From NCBI RefSeq assembly GCF_042432825.1, contig NZ_JBHLWN010000031.1, forward strand, positions 248,001 through 312,000: a stretch of 64,000 bases of DNA, read 5' to 3'. Positions within the stretch are counted from its first letter, which is position 1. Every line of letters begins with the position of its first letter. The stretch comes from Gordoniibacillus chartarius (GTDB lineage: Bacteria > Bacillota > Bacilli > Paenibacillales > NBRC-103111). Made by a program: the position numbers and the translations under genes. The notes beneath the pieces were generated by a model. That model saw only the letters and a list, made by a program, of their open reading frames with translations. It searched no databases and was not told where the DNA came from. Shown here in pieces: positions 28,048-36,986 of this stretch.

Positions 28048-29016
28048 TCATCGCTTAACCGGATTCCACCCGTCGCTTCCGGCAAGCACATGAGATGCGG
28101 CGTACCGTTCGGTTTGATCCGCGGTCAGCTGCCGGGACCACTCCACCCGCGCTTTCCCGGTGTAAGCGCCCGGTCCTTGCGAGCCGAATTCCGCGAACTC
28201 CGTGTCCCGGACGCTCTCCTTTTCATTCCACGCAGACCAGCCATCCGGCTTTATATGCGCTCCCATCCAGCATGCAATGAAGGCAACCTTTGCATAGTTC
28301 CGCCAAGGCCGGCCCAAATATACGGATTGGTCAGGGGCGGCTCCTGTCAAGCGGCAGCGGTGAAATACATAGCCATAGGGAACCTCCTGCGGAGTCGAGG
28401 CCGCCGTTATCCAGCCCCCGCGCCTCGAAACGATGTCACATTGCTCGAAAACAGCCGTTGCCGATCCGAAAATAAAATCGATGTCCCCCTCGATATGACA
28501 GCGCTCATAATATTGCCGTACCGGGCGCCTCGGCGCCCCATCCCGCGGGCCGCCAAAGGTGGCGCGGTCCCGGGGAGCCGGCGGCAGCGGTCCGGTAAAC
28601 AGCGTATCCTGATGACCGAGCAGCCTGCACTCGCGGAATACGGCCCGATCCGCATCGACATAAGCGGCAATCGCCTGTCCTACGGCTTCGCCGGGGCCTG
28701 CCGCATTCTCGATCGTCATCCGCTCGGCCGTAAAATCGTCGCCCGTGACGAGCAGCGTATAAGAATGGAACGTATGATAAAGCTCTCCGTCCGGAAACGT
28801 CTTCTGCGCATAATCGTCGTAAGTAAGAATCGTCCGCTCCGCGCTCTCCCCGATCAAGGCGACGGCGGGTTTACCGACAACCAGCTTCTCCTTGTAGACG
28901 CCTTCCTTGATCCGAATGACCGTCGGGTCCGTGAAGCCGTCCGGAATGCTGTCTACTGCGGCTTGTATACTTGTAAATTCGCCGCTTCCATCGGCGGCAA
29001 CCGTTATCTCCCTCAT
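28048..29016 (-). CDS. Pectinesterase (CE8), cytosolic
   Basis: A 322-residue pectin methylesterase-like beta-helix protein. It removes methyl esters from galacturonate, giving methanol. The start at ATG 29016 follows GGAGG. The catalytic Asp pair is Asp137 (GHQDTLF) and Asp180 (GDIDFIFG), with Arg236 in LGRPWRN and Gln115 in the oxyanion region, as in the family. There is no signal peptide, so it likely acts on oligosaccharides inside the cell. A 20-residue Pro/Arg/Gly-rich insertion (about 144-165) replaces a normal loop. It is the last gene of the transport operon and its ATG overlaps the upstream hydrolase stop by 4 bp. Confidence 0.92.
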   Translation of the reverse strand: MREITVAADGSGEFTSIQAAVDSIPDGFTDPTVIRIKEGVYKEKLVVGKPAVALIGESAERTILTYDDYAQKTFPDGELYHTFHSYTLLVTGDDFTAERMTIENAAGPGEAVGQAIAAYVDADRAVFRECRLLGHQDTLFTGPLPPAPRDRATFGGPRDGAPRRPVRQYYERCHIEGDIDFIFGSATAVFEQCDIVSRRGGWITAASTPQEVPYGYVFHRCRLTGAAPDQSVYLGRPWRNYAKVAFIACWMGAHIKPDGWSAWNEKESVRDTEFAEFGSQGPGAYTGKARVEWSRQLTADQTERYAASHVLAGSDGWNPVKR

Positions 29017-30107
29017 AAAGCCTCCTTCAAAAATGATGCCACCCGTTCGCCGTACCAGCGGTGACCGCCCTCGTGAACGGCCAGCGCCAGCCGGTCTTCG
29101 CAGCCGAACAGCGCGTACGCCTTCCCCGTAATGTCGAGCTGCTCCCGCACATTATCGACCCTGCGCGGTCCGCTGTTCGGGTCGTCGTCCCCGCTTTCCA
29201 CAAGCAGCGGCCGCGGCGCGATCAACGCAGCGATATCGCCGTAGTCGGCGTACTCCCACAGCCGCGGCACATAGTTGCAGCCGCAATGGGTTTCGAGCAG
29301 CAGCACATCCTTGTAGCCGCTCAAATATCCGCTGACGACGGTCGCCCGCACCCGATCGTCCAGAGCGGCGAGCCAGAGCGCCTGCATACCGCCGCCAGAG
29401 AAGCCGCTGCAGCCGATCCGGTCCGCGTCGGCGTAAGACAGGGAAGGAAGGAAATCGATCAACCGCTGCAGGTCCCAGATCAGAAATCCGATCAGCGCAT
29501 AGCCCATGGAGATCGCGGCATGGTTCAAATGATTGCAAGAGCTGCTCATCACCTGCTTATCCGAATCGCCCTGCTTCCAGTATTCCCTCCGCTCGCCGAA
29601 GCCGCGTGCATCCGGGCATAGGACAACATACCCTTGCCTGACGAGCTGAACCCCGTAGTCGTATGAATACTTATCGACCGCCGCATGGATAGCGGGATGG
29701 CTCACCACCCCCGCAACGGATTCTTTGCCTCCTCCCGCATGTCCGTGGGCCGCGATGACGACCGGCCGCTTTTCGCCGCTCTTCAAGCCGTCGGGAACGA
29801 GGACATAGAACGGCATCCAGACGTCCTGCTCGGTCTGAATCCGCAGCTTCTCCCGGCGGTACCCGTCCAGCTGGACGGGGCCCTCCATGTGCTGCGGGTC
29901 CAGCGCACATGCTTTCATGCGGTCAAGACCCGTCAGCTCCGCCAGCTTGCTTCTCAGCTCGCCGCGCCACGCTTCGAGCCCCGGCAAGCTGTCCGCTTGA
30001 AAGCCTAATCTTTTGTCCGCGGTGTAAGCTTTCCGCATCAGCGAGGGCAGCATCGGGTAATAGGCCGAACCCTCCGGTTTTACAGCTCCATCCATACTTT
30101 TCTCCAT
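29013..30107 (-). CDS. Alpha/beta-hydrolase (acetyl-xylan-esterase-like)
   Basis: A 364-residue cytosolic esterase of the dienelactone-hydrolase/abhydrolase_7 type. Nucleophile Ser237 lies in GFSGGG; the acid is in LLVESGDDDPNSG and His in VHEGGHRWYG. The oxyanion region is AAHGHAGGGKES. It may remove acetyl or other groups from the imported oligosaccharide. The start is uncertain: ATG 30107 has AAGGA close by, but ATG 30095 with GGAGAAAAGT is also good. It overlaps the pectinesterase gene by 4 bp. Confidence 0.82.
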   Translation of the reverse strand: MEKSMDGAVKPEGSAYYPMLPSLMRKAYTADKRLGFQADSLPGLEAWRGELRSKLAELTGLDRMKACALDPQHMEGPVQLDGYRREKLRIQTEQDVWMPFYVLVPDGLKSGEKRPVVIAAHGHAGGGKESVAGVVSHPAIHAAVDKYSYDYGVQLVRQGYVVLCPDARGFGERREYWKQGDSDKQVMSSSCNHLNHAAISMGYALIGFLIWDLQRLIDFLPSLSYADADRIGCSGFSGGGMQALWLAALDDRVRATVVSGYLSGYKDVLLLETHCGCNYVPRLWEYADYGDIAALIAPRPLLVESGDDDPNSGPRRVDNVREQLDITGKAYALFGCEDRLALAVHEGGHRWYGERVASFLKEAL

Positions 30108-30122
30108 CCTTTCCTTTGCGAG

Positions 30123-31667
30123 TCACTTGTAGCCGCGCTGCGCGGCACCTTTCTCCATGCGGAACGCATCGAACTGCCTCTGCATCTCGGCGGCGACGTG
30201 CTCGATCCCCGCATCGTGCAATTTGGCCTGAAACGCGCTCATGGTGGAGCTCCAATCCGTCCTTTCGTCGTACAGCAGAGGCAAATATTCGGAAATGACG
30301 GCGTTCAGCTGCGCCATCTCCGACTTCACCGGAGCAAGGTCGGGCACGAACCCCAGCGTCGGCGAAAGCGTCGCCTCGCGGTCCCAGCTTCTGAGCTCGG
30401 CGGCGTATTCCGGCGAAATATGCTCGCTGAACCTTGCGAACCGAATATCGTTCCAGGCCCAGCTGATCGGCAAATACCGGCGTTCCCGAGGGATACCCTC
30501 ATACGAAATCGCATCGCCGCGCAGCTGATAATGAACGTTCTCGATCCCGTATGTAAACAAATCGTAATTTTCTTGGCTGCTGCGAATCCAATTGATCAGC
30601 GCAACGGCTTCGTTCACATGCCGGCTCGTCGAGAAGACCGACAGCATGTTGTCGGAGCCCGTAAACAAATACTTCGGCTTGTCGGGCCGCAAATACACGT
30701 TTTCCAGCTCCCCGTTCGGCGTAACTGCCTTGAAGGCGTCGATCCGCTCGGTCTGCTTCAGCACGACGCTCCAGGTGGCGGCGATTTTCCCTTCGTAGAA
30801 AGCCTTCTCCGGGTCCGGAATGTCCGGCGTCGCCGAGACGGAGCGCGGGGTATACCCTTGGCGCTGCCATTCGTGAAGCTTCTGCATAATGTTGCGGAAC
30901 AAATCGGATTCGTACGTATTGCGCACCTTCAGCTCCGGGTCGGCCGGATCGATGTACACCGGGGAGTTCAAATAGTTGCCGGCCAAGAAGGCCACGTCGC
31001 CGAATTCCCGAAGCAAGAACCGTCCCGAATCGTAAAAATACGGTATCATCCCCGGCTCGTTGCGATAGACCGCTTCGAGATAAGCGTCCATCTGCTGCAG
31101 CGTCTCGATCTCCGGCAGGCCGTATTTTTTGCGCAGATCGCCCCGAATTTGGACAAAGCTTTGAAACTCGGCAATCGGCATCACACGCGGAATGCCGTAC
31201 GTTTTCCCTTTCACGGTTACACTCTGCATCGCATAATCGGGGGTGCTGCGCAAGATGTCCTTTCCGTATTCCTTCAGCGCATCGTCCAGAGGCGCCAGCA
31301 CCTTCTTCGACACTAAGCCCGGCAAGTTGGAAAATGACGTCAGCCCGATGTCGTACGATGCTCCGGTAGCGTCGAGAAGCCATTCCTTGTTCCAATATTG
31401 CTCGAACGGAACGAAGGTGAAATCGAGCTTGATCGGCAAGCCGTCCCGGGCCAGCCTGGACTCGACGGCACGGGTGACCTCGTCCTGCGCGGCGGGCTTG
31501 TCGCCGGGAAACAGCACCCGAAGCGTGACCGGCTGCAATGCCGGCGGCGCCCGGCTGCCGTCAGCGCCTTCCGCAGTCGTGCGGTCCGTTGAAGCGATAC
31601 GGATGGTCGTCATGACAAGGGCCGTCGTCAACACTAGCGCCAAAGTTCCCAGTAAGGCCTTCTTCAT
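30123..31667 (-). CDS. Extracellular solute-binding protein (second copy)
   Basis: A 514-residue periplasm-type binding protein of the LplA family. ATG 31667 is preceded by GGAGG. The N-terminus is a signal sequence (MKKALLGTLALVLTTALV) but no lipobox Cys is visible in the first 45 residues, so it may stay as a signal anchor or be released. The remainder follows the large LplA/YtcQ sugar-binder pattern (VPFEQYWNKEWLLDATGASY; TYGIPRVMPIAEF). It follows the first binding protein with a 207-bp gap that carries a cre-like site. Confidence 0.82.
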   Translation of the reverse strand: MKKALLGTLALVLTTALVMTTIRIASTDRTTAEGADGSRAPPALQPVTLRVLFPGDKPAAQDEVTRAVESRLARDGLPIKLDFTFVPFEQYWNKEWLLDATGASYDIGLTSFSNLPGLVSKKVLAPLDDALKEYGKDILRSTPDYAMQSVTVKGKTYGIPRVMPIAEFQSFVQIRGDLRKKYGLPEIETLQQMDAYLEAVYRNEPGMIPYFYDSGRFLLREFGDVAFLAGNYLNSPVYIDPADPELKVRNTYESDLFRNIMQKLHEWQRQGYTPRSVSATPDIPDPEKAFYEGKIAATWSVVLKQTERIDAFKAVTPNGELENVYLRPDKPKYLFTGSDNMLSVFSTSRHVNEAVALINWIRSSQENYDLFTYGIENVHYQLRGDAISYEGIPRERRYLPISWAWNDIRFARFSEHISPEYAAELRSWDREATLSPTLGFVPDLAPVKSEMAQLNAVISEYLPLLYDERTDWSSTMSAFQAKLHDAGIEHVAAEMQRQFDAFRMEKGAAQRGYK

Positions 31668-31686
31668 CCCGCTGTCCTCCCGCTTG

Positions 31687-31700
31687 CGTAACCGTTTACA
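31687..31700 (-). promoter_or_regulatory. Candidate cre (CcpA) site before the second binding protein
   Basis: On the minus strand TGTAAACGGTTACG matches the TGWAANCGNTNWCA pattern except at the last positions. It lies about 20 bp before the start codon at 31667, where CcpA binding would act as a roadblock. Confidence 0.4.
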
Positions 31701-31874
31701 ACACCATCCAGATCGGCGGCATGATTGTATGGCGCCGGCCGACTCCATAGCTAGCCTTGGACATCCAAGATAACGGACTGACAAGTCGTTATTTGCGTCA
31801 AGCACCTGTTCGGAGCCTATGGTAACACATAGGAACACACCGGCGCCATAGCGCCGATGCGTCCGCACGTCACT

Positions 31875-33500
31875 TTATTGTTTGCTTGCTGCCTTGTACC
31901 GGTCGTACTGCGCTTGTCTGCCCTTAATCACGTCTTCGATCCCCATGCTCTTCAGCGTCTTGAGGTAAGCGTCGAATTTGTCAAGGCTCTCTTTGCCCGT
32001 AATGAACTTAATGTTCATTTCCTTCACATACGTATCGATGTCCGGCATGACGGTATTCTCGTTGGAAGCTTCCTCCGGCAGCGCGTAAACGAACGGGAAC
32101 GGAGCGCGGATATATTTCTCCATCTCCTTGTCGAGCTTCGCATGCCACGGAGCGACGAGCACGTCTGTCGCTTCAACGGACTGTTCGATCGGGAGATTGG
32201 GCGGGTTGATGCCGAATTTCTGGAGGAAATCGTTGTCCTTCCCCTTCTCGGTAAACTGCTTCTTCCCGTCCACTACGTCGTACGTCTCGCCCTTGAGCCC
32301 CCAAACGTACATCTCCTTCGCCTCTTCGCCGCTGGCATAATCAAGAAATTTGAACGCAAGCTCCGGATCCTTGGCGTCCTTGGAGATGCCGAAGATGCCG
32401 GTTATCGGATTGCGGCCGAGGTAGAATGGTTCACCTTGCGGCCCCTTCAGCGGCGCGATGCCCTTAATGAGCGGCTTGCTCGGGTCGTAATCCTTGAACA
32501 GCTTGCTGTACACCATAGACTGGTGCCAGCTGAAGTTGAACGTGACCCCGCTGATGTTCTGCGAAATTTTGGACGTAATCTGGTCGGACGTCGTGCTGGC
32601 GAAATCCGATTCGAGCAAGCCTTCCTTATATAAACCGTTCAAGTAAGCCAAATAGTCTTTATAAGCAGGCTCGTAGTAGGAATAGTGGACCTTGCCGCTG
32701 CTGTCCGCGTAGAAATTGTTGGACAGATCGAGCCCGAACGATGTGCCGAACGCCATTCCGACGAACTTCGGATCGATCGTAAACGGAATTTCGTCCTGCT
32801 TCCCGTTGCCGTTCGGATCGCCCGTCTTCATCTTCCGCAGCATCTCCGTGAATTCGTCCAGCGTCGCCGGCTCCTTCAAGCCGAGCTTCTCCAGCCATCT
32901 TGTGTTGACCATGAACAGCGGCATATAGTTTTTCGTGACGGCCAGCTGCGGCAAATAATAAATTTTCCCGTCCGGGGTCGTCAGGCTCGCCTTCAGCTCC
33001 GGATATTGCGCGAACAGCTTCTTGATATTGACCCCGTATTTATCGATGTACTCGTTGAGCGGCTTAAACAGGCCGCCTTGAATATTTTTCATCGTCTGGT
33101 CCTGGTCCATCTGATACACGATGTCGGGCAAGTCCGCGCCGGCGGCAAGTCTCGGGTTAATTGCATCCTGATACGTAGACGGCGGAAGCAGCTCCCAATT
33201 GACGGTAACGCCGGCCCGCTTGCCGATTTCCTGCACGATCGGAGCCTTCGCCAAATCGACATTGTTATACCACGAGTTCGTTGCCAAAATCTTAATCGTG
33301 CCGGCCTTATCCGTAATCGGCCCCGCACCGGTATACGCAAAGCTGCTGCTCCCGGACGACGCCGTCCCCGAAGAGCCCGTGTCCCGACTGCCGGCGCCGG
33401 AACCGCCTGCGGCTCCGCCCCCGGTGCATCCGCTTGCCAAAGCTGCGAGCACAGCGGCGATCACCGTCATGCTTGCCGTACTGCGAAACGTCTTCTTCAT
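31875..33500 (-). CDS. Extracellular solute-binding lipoprotein (LplA type)
   Basis: A 541-residue ABC transporter binding protein. ATG 33500 follows GGGGAGGG. The signal peptide ends in lipobox ALASGC, so the Cys near residue 25 is lipidated and the protein is tethered outside the membrane. A Gly/Ser-rich linker follows, then the LplA-like ligand-binding fold (NSWYNNVDLAKAPIVQEIG; GADLPDIVYQMDQD). It lies directly downstream of the two permease genes and probably delivers their oligosaccharide substrate. Confidence 0.92.
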   Translation of the reverse strand: MKKTFRSTASMTVIAAVLAALASGCTGGGAAGGSGAGSRDTGSSGTASSGSSSFAYTGAGPITDKAGTIKILATNSWYNNVDLAKAPIVQEIGKRAGVTVNWELLPPSTYQDAINPRLAAGADLPDIVYQMDQDQTMKNIQGGLFKPLNEYIDKYGVNIKKLFAQYPELKASLTTPDGKIYYLPQLAVTKNYMPLFMVNTRWLEKLGLKEPATLDEFTEMLRKMKTGDPNGNGKQDEIPFTIDPKFVGMAFGTSFGLDLSNNFYADSSGKVHYSYYEPAYKDYLAYLNGLYKEGLLESDFASTTSDQITSKISQNISGVTFNFSWHQSMVYSKLFKDYDPSKPLIKGIAPLKGPQGEPFYLGRNPITGIFGISKDAKDPELAFKFLDYASGEEAKEMYVWGLKGETYDVVDGKKQFTEKGKDNDFLQKFGINPPNLPIEQSVEATDVLVAPWHAKLDKEMEKYIRAPFPFVYALPEEASNENTVMPDIDTYVKEMNIKFITGKESLDKFDAYLKTLKSMGIEDVIKGRQAQYDRYKAASKQ

Positions 33501-33554
33501 GTTTGTAGCCCTCCCCATAATTGGTACATCCGATTTGCTATCCGGAATAGGCGA

Positions 33555-34436
33555 TCAGCCTTTCACGGCTCCGAGCGTAATGCCTCTGACGAAATATTTC
33601 TGAATGAACGGATACACCATCACAATCGGCACGATGCTGACGACGACGGACACGTAACGAACCTGAAGCGTCGACACCGCAAGCGCGCTGGCGGCCGTCT
33701 CTCCGCCCATCTTCTGCATAATTTCCGGCGAGGCCATAATCAGCACCCGGCGCAAAAAAATTTGAAGCGGCTGCAGCTCCTGCTTGCCCAGATACAGCAA
33801 GGCGTTGAAGAAATCGTTCCAATGAGCGACCGCATAATACAGCGTAAGCACCGCGAGCGTCGGCTTCGCCAGCGGAACGGCGATCCGAAACAGCATCGTA
33901 AAATCTTTCGCCCCATCCATGGTTGCGCTTTCAAATATTTCATTCGGAATGTTCTCGAACGCCGACCGCAGGATCATCACGTTGAACGTACTGACCAGCA
34001 CCGGCAAAATCATCGCCCAACGACTGTTGTACAGGCCGAGCTCCGTAATGATCATATACAGCGGAATGAGCCCCCCGGAGAAATACATCGTAAACGCAAT
34101 GTAGAAGTTCAGCTTCCTCCGCAGGAAAAATCGTTTTCGCGACAGCGGATACGCCGCCAGGCATGTCGCCGCGATATTGCACAGCGTGCCGACGACCGTA
34201 TACCAAATCGTGTTGTAATACGCGCGCCACAGCTCCGGGTATTGAAGCACCATCTTGTAGCCGTCCAGACTGAAATCGACCGGCAGCAGCATGACCAGCT
34301 TGTTATTAATCGCCTCGACCGAGCTTACGGAAACGCTGACCACATAAATGAACGGATATAACGTAATGCAGACGGCCAGCACCGTGACGGCGTGCACGAA
34401 TACGCTGTAGCTCCGATCCGCAAATGACTGATTCAC
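33555..34436 (-). CDS. Carbohydrate ABC transporter permease, LplC type
   Basis: A 293-residue inner-membrane protein with about six transmembrane helices. The EAA-type loop is EIFESATMDGAKDFTMLFRIAVPLAKP (about residues 165-190), the contact site for the ATPase. The GTG start at 34436 follows GGGAGGGAG. It pairs with the upstream LplB-like permease to form the channel. No ATPase gene is in the operon, so a shared ATPase such as MsmX is expected, as in B. subtilis YesOPQ. Confidence 0.92.
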   Translation of the reverse strand: MNQSFADRSYSVFVHAVTVLAVCITLYPFIYVVSVSVSSVEAINNKLVMLLPVDFSLDGYKMVLQYPELWRAYYNTIWYTVVGTLCNIAATCLAAYPLSRKRFFLRRKLNFYIAFTMYFSGGLIPLYMIITELGLYNSRWAMILPVLVSTFNVMILRSAFENIPNEIFESATMDGAKDFTMLFRIAVPLAKPTLAVLTLYYAVAHWNDFFNALLYLGKQELQPLQIFLRRVLIMASPEIMQKMGGETAASALAVSTLQVRYVSVVVSIVPIVMVYPFIQKYFVRGITLGAVKG

Positions 34437-34466
34437 CGGCTCTCCCTCCCTTCCTCCTTCGCTTGC

Positions 34467-35384
34467 TTACCAAAGCGACATATCGTTATAACGGCGGCTC
34501 AGCCAGTTTGCCAAATAGACGAGGCTAAAGCTGATTACCGAATTGAACAGTCCGACGGCTGTCGCGAAGCTGAAGTTTTTCGATTCGATCCCTTGCCGGT
34601 ACACATAAGTGGAAATGACGTCGGCCGTTTCGTACGTCGCGCCGTTGTACAGCAAATACACCTTCTCGAAGTTCACGCTCATAATGCCGCCGATCGACAG
34701 CAGCAGCATAATGACGATCGTCGGCTTCAGGCTCGGCAGCGTCAAATGCCACAGCTCCTGAAACTTGTTCACGCCGTCGATTTTGCCGGAATCGTACATC
34801 TCCTGGTCGATGCCCATAATCGCGGCGATGTAGATGATCGAGCTGAACCCGAACGACTGCCAAATGCCGGAGGCCGTGAAGATGGACCGGAACCATTCGG
34901 GAGCCATCATGAAATTGATTTTTTCCATACCGAGCTTCACAAGCCATGCGTTGACGATTCCGTCCGTCGGGGACAAGAAGTTGATGATCATCCCGGCGAT
35001 GACGACGGTTGAAATGAAGTGCGGAAGATACGTCACCGTCTGGGCGAACCGCTTGAACAGACCGTTACGGATTTCCACTACGCAGACCGCGAATAATATC
35101 GGGATCCAAAATCCGAACAGCAGCGGGTAAAAGGCCAGCAGGAACGTATTTCGCAGCAGCCGGAAAAAGTATCTCGAGTTCACAAACTGCTCGAACCACT
35201 TCAGGCCCACCCAGTCCCCGCCGAACAGGCCGTGCCCCGGCGTGAAGTTCTTAAAGGCCATCAACACCCCCGGCATCGGCAAATAGCAAAAAATGAAATA
35301 GTACAGGAAAATCGGCAAAAACATGAGAAGCAGCCATTGGTCGCGGCGAATGAGCTGCAGCAGGGGTTTTCCTTTGTTTTCCAT
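34467..35384 (-). CDS. Carbohydrate ABC transporter permease, LplB type
   Basis: A 305-residue membrane protein and first gene of the operon. ATG 35384 follows AAAGGAGAGAG. About six transmembrane segments; the EAA loop is EMYDSGKIDGVNKFQELWHLTLPSLKP. It is the partner of the LplC-like permease 30 bp downstream. Its upstream region has a CGTTCGAACG palindrome (35436-35445) and a TAGAAT -10-like hexamer, a plausible activator-dependent promoter. Confidence 0.92.
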   Translation of the reverse strand: MENKGKPLLQLIRRDQWLLLMFLPIFLYYFIFCYLPMPGVLMAFKNFTPGHGLFGGDWVGLKWFEQFVNSRYFFRLLRNTFLLAFYPLLFGFWIPILFAVCVVEIRNGLFKRFAQTVTYLPHFISTVVIAGMIINFLSPTDGIVNAWLVKLGMEKINFMMAPEWFRSIFTASGIWQSFGFSSIIYIAAIMGIDQEMYDSGKIDGVNKFQELWHLTLPSLKPTIVIMLLLSIGGIMSVNFEKVYLLYNGATYETADVISTYVYRQGIESKNFSFATAVGLFNSVISFSLVYLANWLSRRYNDMSLW

Positions 35385-35520
35385 TCGGTGTCTCTCTCCT
35401 TTCGTTCCCCGCCTTATGCCCTCATTCTAGCAAACCGTTCGAACGTCCTAAATCCAACATTTTTTCGATCCGTGTCACTTTTTTACGGACTGCTCCAGGG
35501 TCGCTGCGGACACGAAAAAG

Positions 35521-35570
35521 AAGAGGCTGTGCCAAAGCCCTAAGAAAAAATGGCTAAGGAACATCCTCTT
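35521..35570. terminator. Terminator between hxlB and the transport operon
   Basis: AAGAGG...CCTCTT pairs around an imperfect inner stem, with T5 on both outer sides. It separates hxlAB from lplB, so these are distinct transcription units. Confidence 0.6.
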
Positions 35571-35659
35571 TTTATCTTGTCCGGATGGTGCACCGGAATG
35601 TATGGTAGTTGGCGCTTTCACAGGGGCCGATCAAGGCCGAACAAGAAGAGCTTTGAGCT

Positions 35660-36220
35660 TTATTCCAGGTTAGCGTGCCTGCCGTACATCTTACCCGAAT
35701 TTTGGCCTTGCAACTCCATAAGATGGAGGATTGCTGCATCCAAGTATAGGAGGAGCGTCTGTTCGAACAGCGATCCCATGGGCTGAGCGGTGAGCTCCAG
35801 TCCGGAGGAGTGGTCTTTCGTCGCGCCCGGCAGGACGATGACGATATCGGAGCGCAAGCTGATCGAGGAGGAAGGCTGCGTCGTGACTACCGCGATGGTG
35901 GCGCGATACGTCTTCGCTTTCTCTAACATGCCGATTAGGCTGCGGGTTTCGCCGGAACCGGAGCCGATGATCAAGAGGTCCCCCTCAGCGATCCCCGGTG
36001 TCACTGACTCGCCGACCACATGCGCGGAATAGCCGAGGTGCATCAGCCTCATAGCAAATGCTTTCATCATCAAGCCCGATCTCCCGGCGCCGGCGACGAA
36101 GATACGTCCGGCACGCGAGATCGCTTCGCCGAGGCGGTCGTCATGATCGCCTGACATCATCGCTGCGGCATGCGCAAGCTCCCGCACGATTTGCTCTACA
36201 TATTTCTTCATCGGCGTCAT
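35660..36220 (-). CDS. hxlB: 6-phospho-3-hexuloisomerase
   Basis: Second enzyme of the ribulose monophosphate pathway: it isomerises hexulose-6-phosphate to fructose-6-phosphate. The 186-residue product has the SIS fold: FVAGAGRSGLMMKAFAMRLMHLG and LIIGSGSGETRSL form the sugar-phosphate loops, and ELTAQPMGSLFEQTLLLYLDA is the family C-terminal motif. It starts one base after the hxlA stop, hence tight coupling. The second ATG at 36211 is an alternative start. Confidence 0.95.
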   Translation of the reverse strand: MTPMKKYVEQIVRELAHAAAMMSGDHDDRLGEAISRAGRIFVAGAGRSGLMMKAFAMRLMHLGYSAHVVGESVTPGIAEGDLLIIGSGSGETRSLIGMLEKAKTYRATIAVVTTQPSSSISLRSDIVIVLPGATKDHSSGLELTAQPMGSLFEQTLLLYLDAAILHLMELQGQNSGKMYGRHANLE

Positions 36221-36221
36221 C

Positions 36222-36854
36222 TTACCGCTGAGCGATGAGCTGCTTCATCTCGGAGGCAGCTGCGCGCTTGTCCGGATGTCCCGTAATACCGCCGCCGACG
36301 ATGACCAGGTCCGGAGACGCCTCAATAACCTCGGGAAGCGTAGCCAGCTTAATGCCTCCGGCGATCGCCGTTTTTGCACGCTTTACGACGTTCTTGATGG
36401 CTCGAAGGTCTGAGAAAGAATTTTCCCCGGCAGCCTGCAGGTCGTACCCCGTGTGTACGCAAATGTAGTCCACGCCCAGAGCGTCGACCTCACGGGCGCG
36501 CTGCTCCAGATTTTTCACGTTTATCATATCAACGAGGATCTTCTTGCCGTGCTTGCGAGCTTCCTCGACCGCCCCCTTAATCGTGGAGTCGTCGGTAGCC
36601 CCTAAGACGGTAATAATATCTGCGCCGGCTTCCGAAGCTTTCATGACCTCATAAGCACCTGCATCCATAATTTTTAGATCGGCCAGTACCTCGAGCGACG
36701 GGAACGCTTCTTTGATTTCCTTCACGGCGCGGAGGCCCTCATTAATAACGACAGGCGTGCCGATCTCGACAATATCGATAAATTCTTGAACTTCTTTCAC
36801 GACTTCCTTTGCCTCGGGAATGTTCACCAAATCGAGCGCGAGCTGAAGTTTCAT
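36222..36854 (-). CDS. hxlA: 3-hexulose-6-phosphate synthase
   Basis: Condenses formaldehyde with ribulose-5-phosphate, the fixing step of the RuMP pathway and a formaldehyde detoxification route. The 210-residue product is an OMPDC-fold TIM barrel: LQLALDLVNIPEAKE, the VLADLKIMDAG motif (Asp59, Lys61, Asp64) and a C-terminal IVGGGITGHPDKRAAA. ATG 36854 follows AAGGAGG. hxlA-hxlB are one operon divergent from hxlR, the B. subtilis arrangement. The adjacent pectinesterase operon suggests pectin methanol as one source of formaldehyde. Confidence 0.96.
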   Translation of the reverse strand: MKLQLALDLVNIPEAKEVVKEVQEFIDIVEIGTPVVINEGLRAVKEIKEAFPSLEVLADLKIMDAGAYEVMKASEAGADIITVLGATDDSTIKGAVEEARKHGKKILVDMINVKNLEQRAREVDALGVDYICVHTGYDLQAAGENSFSDLRAIKNVVKRAKTAIAGGIKLATLPEVIEASPDLVIVGGGITGHPDKRAAASEMKQLIAQR

Positions 36855-36896
36855 AGGATATTTGCCTCCTTGTATTGGTCGTCATGTTCCGTTCCA

Positions 36897-36902
36897 ATTA
36901 TA
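36897..36902 (-). promoter_or_regulatory. -10 element of hxlAB
   Basis: A perfect TATAAT on the minus strand 43 bp before hxlA. The hexamer 17 nt upstream (TTTCAA) is a poor -35, which fits activator dependence. Confidence 0.6.
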
Positions 36903-36930
36903 GATAGACAGCATCAATATTGAAAGTAGG

Positions 36931-36950
36931 CACTATTTTATTATATAGTG
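36931..36950. promoter_or_regulatory. Candidate HxlR operator
   Basis: CACTATTTTA/TTATATAGTG is a 20-bp dyad with 8 of 10 matching pairs, sitting between hxlR and hxlAB about 30-50 bp upstream of the hxlA -10 box. The core resembles the ACTAT...ATAGT operators of the HxlR/MarR-like winged-helix family. The role is inferred. Confidence 0.45.
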
Positions 36951-36986
36951 ACAAAAAGTATACTGTCAGACTGTGGAGGCGAAGGA

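Noticed and set aside
35521..35570. Possible insertion sequence remnant near AAGAGGCTGTGCC
   Set aside because: The text resembles IS-flanking hairpins, but there is no transposase fragment or target duplication; a terminator explains it.
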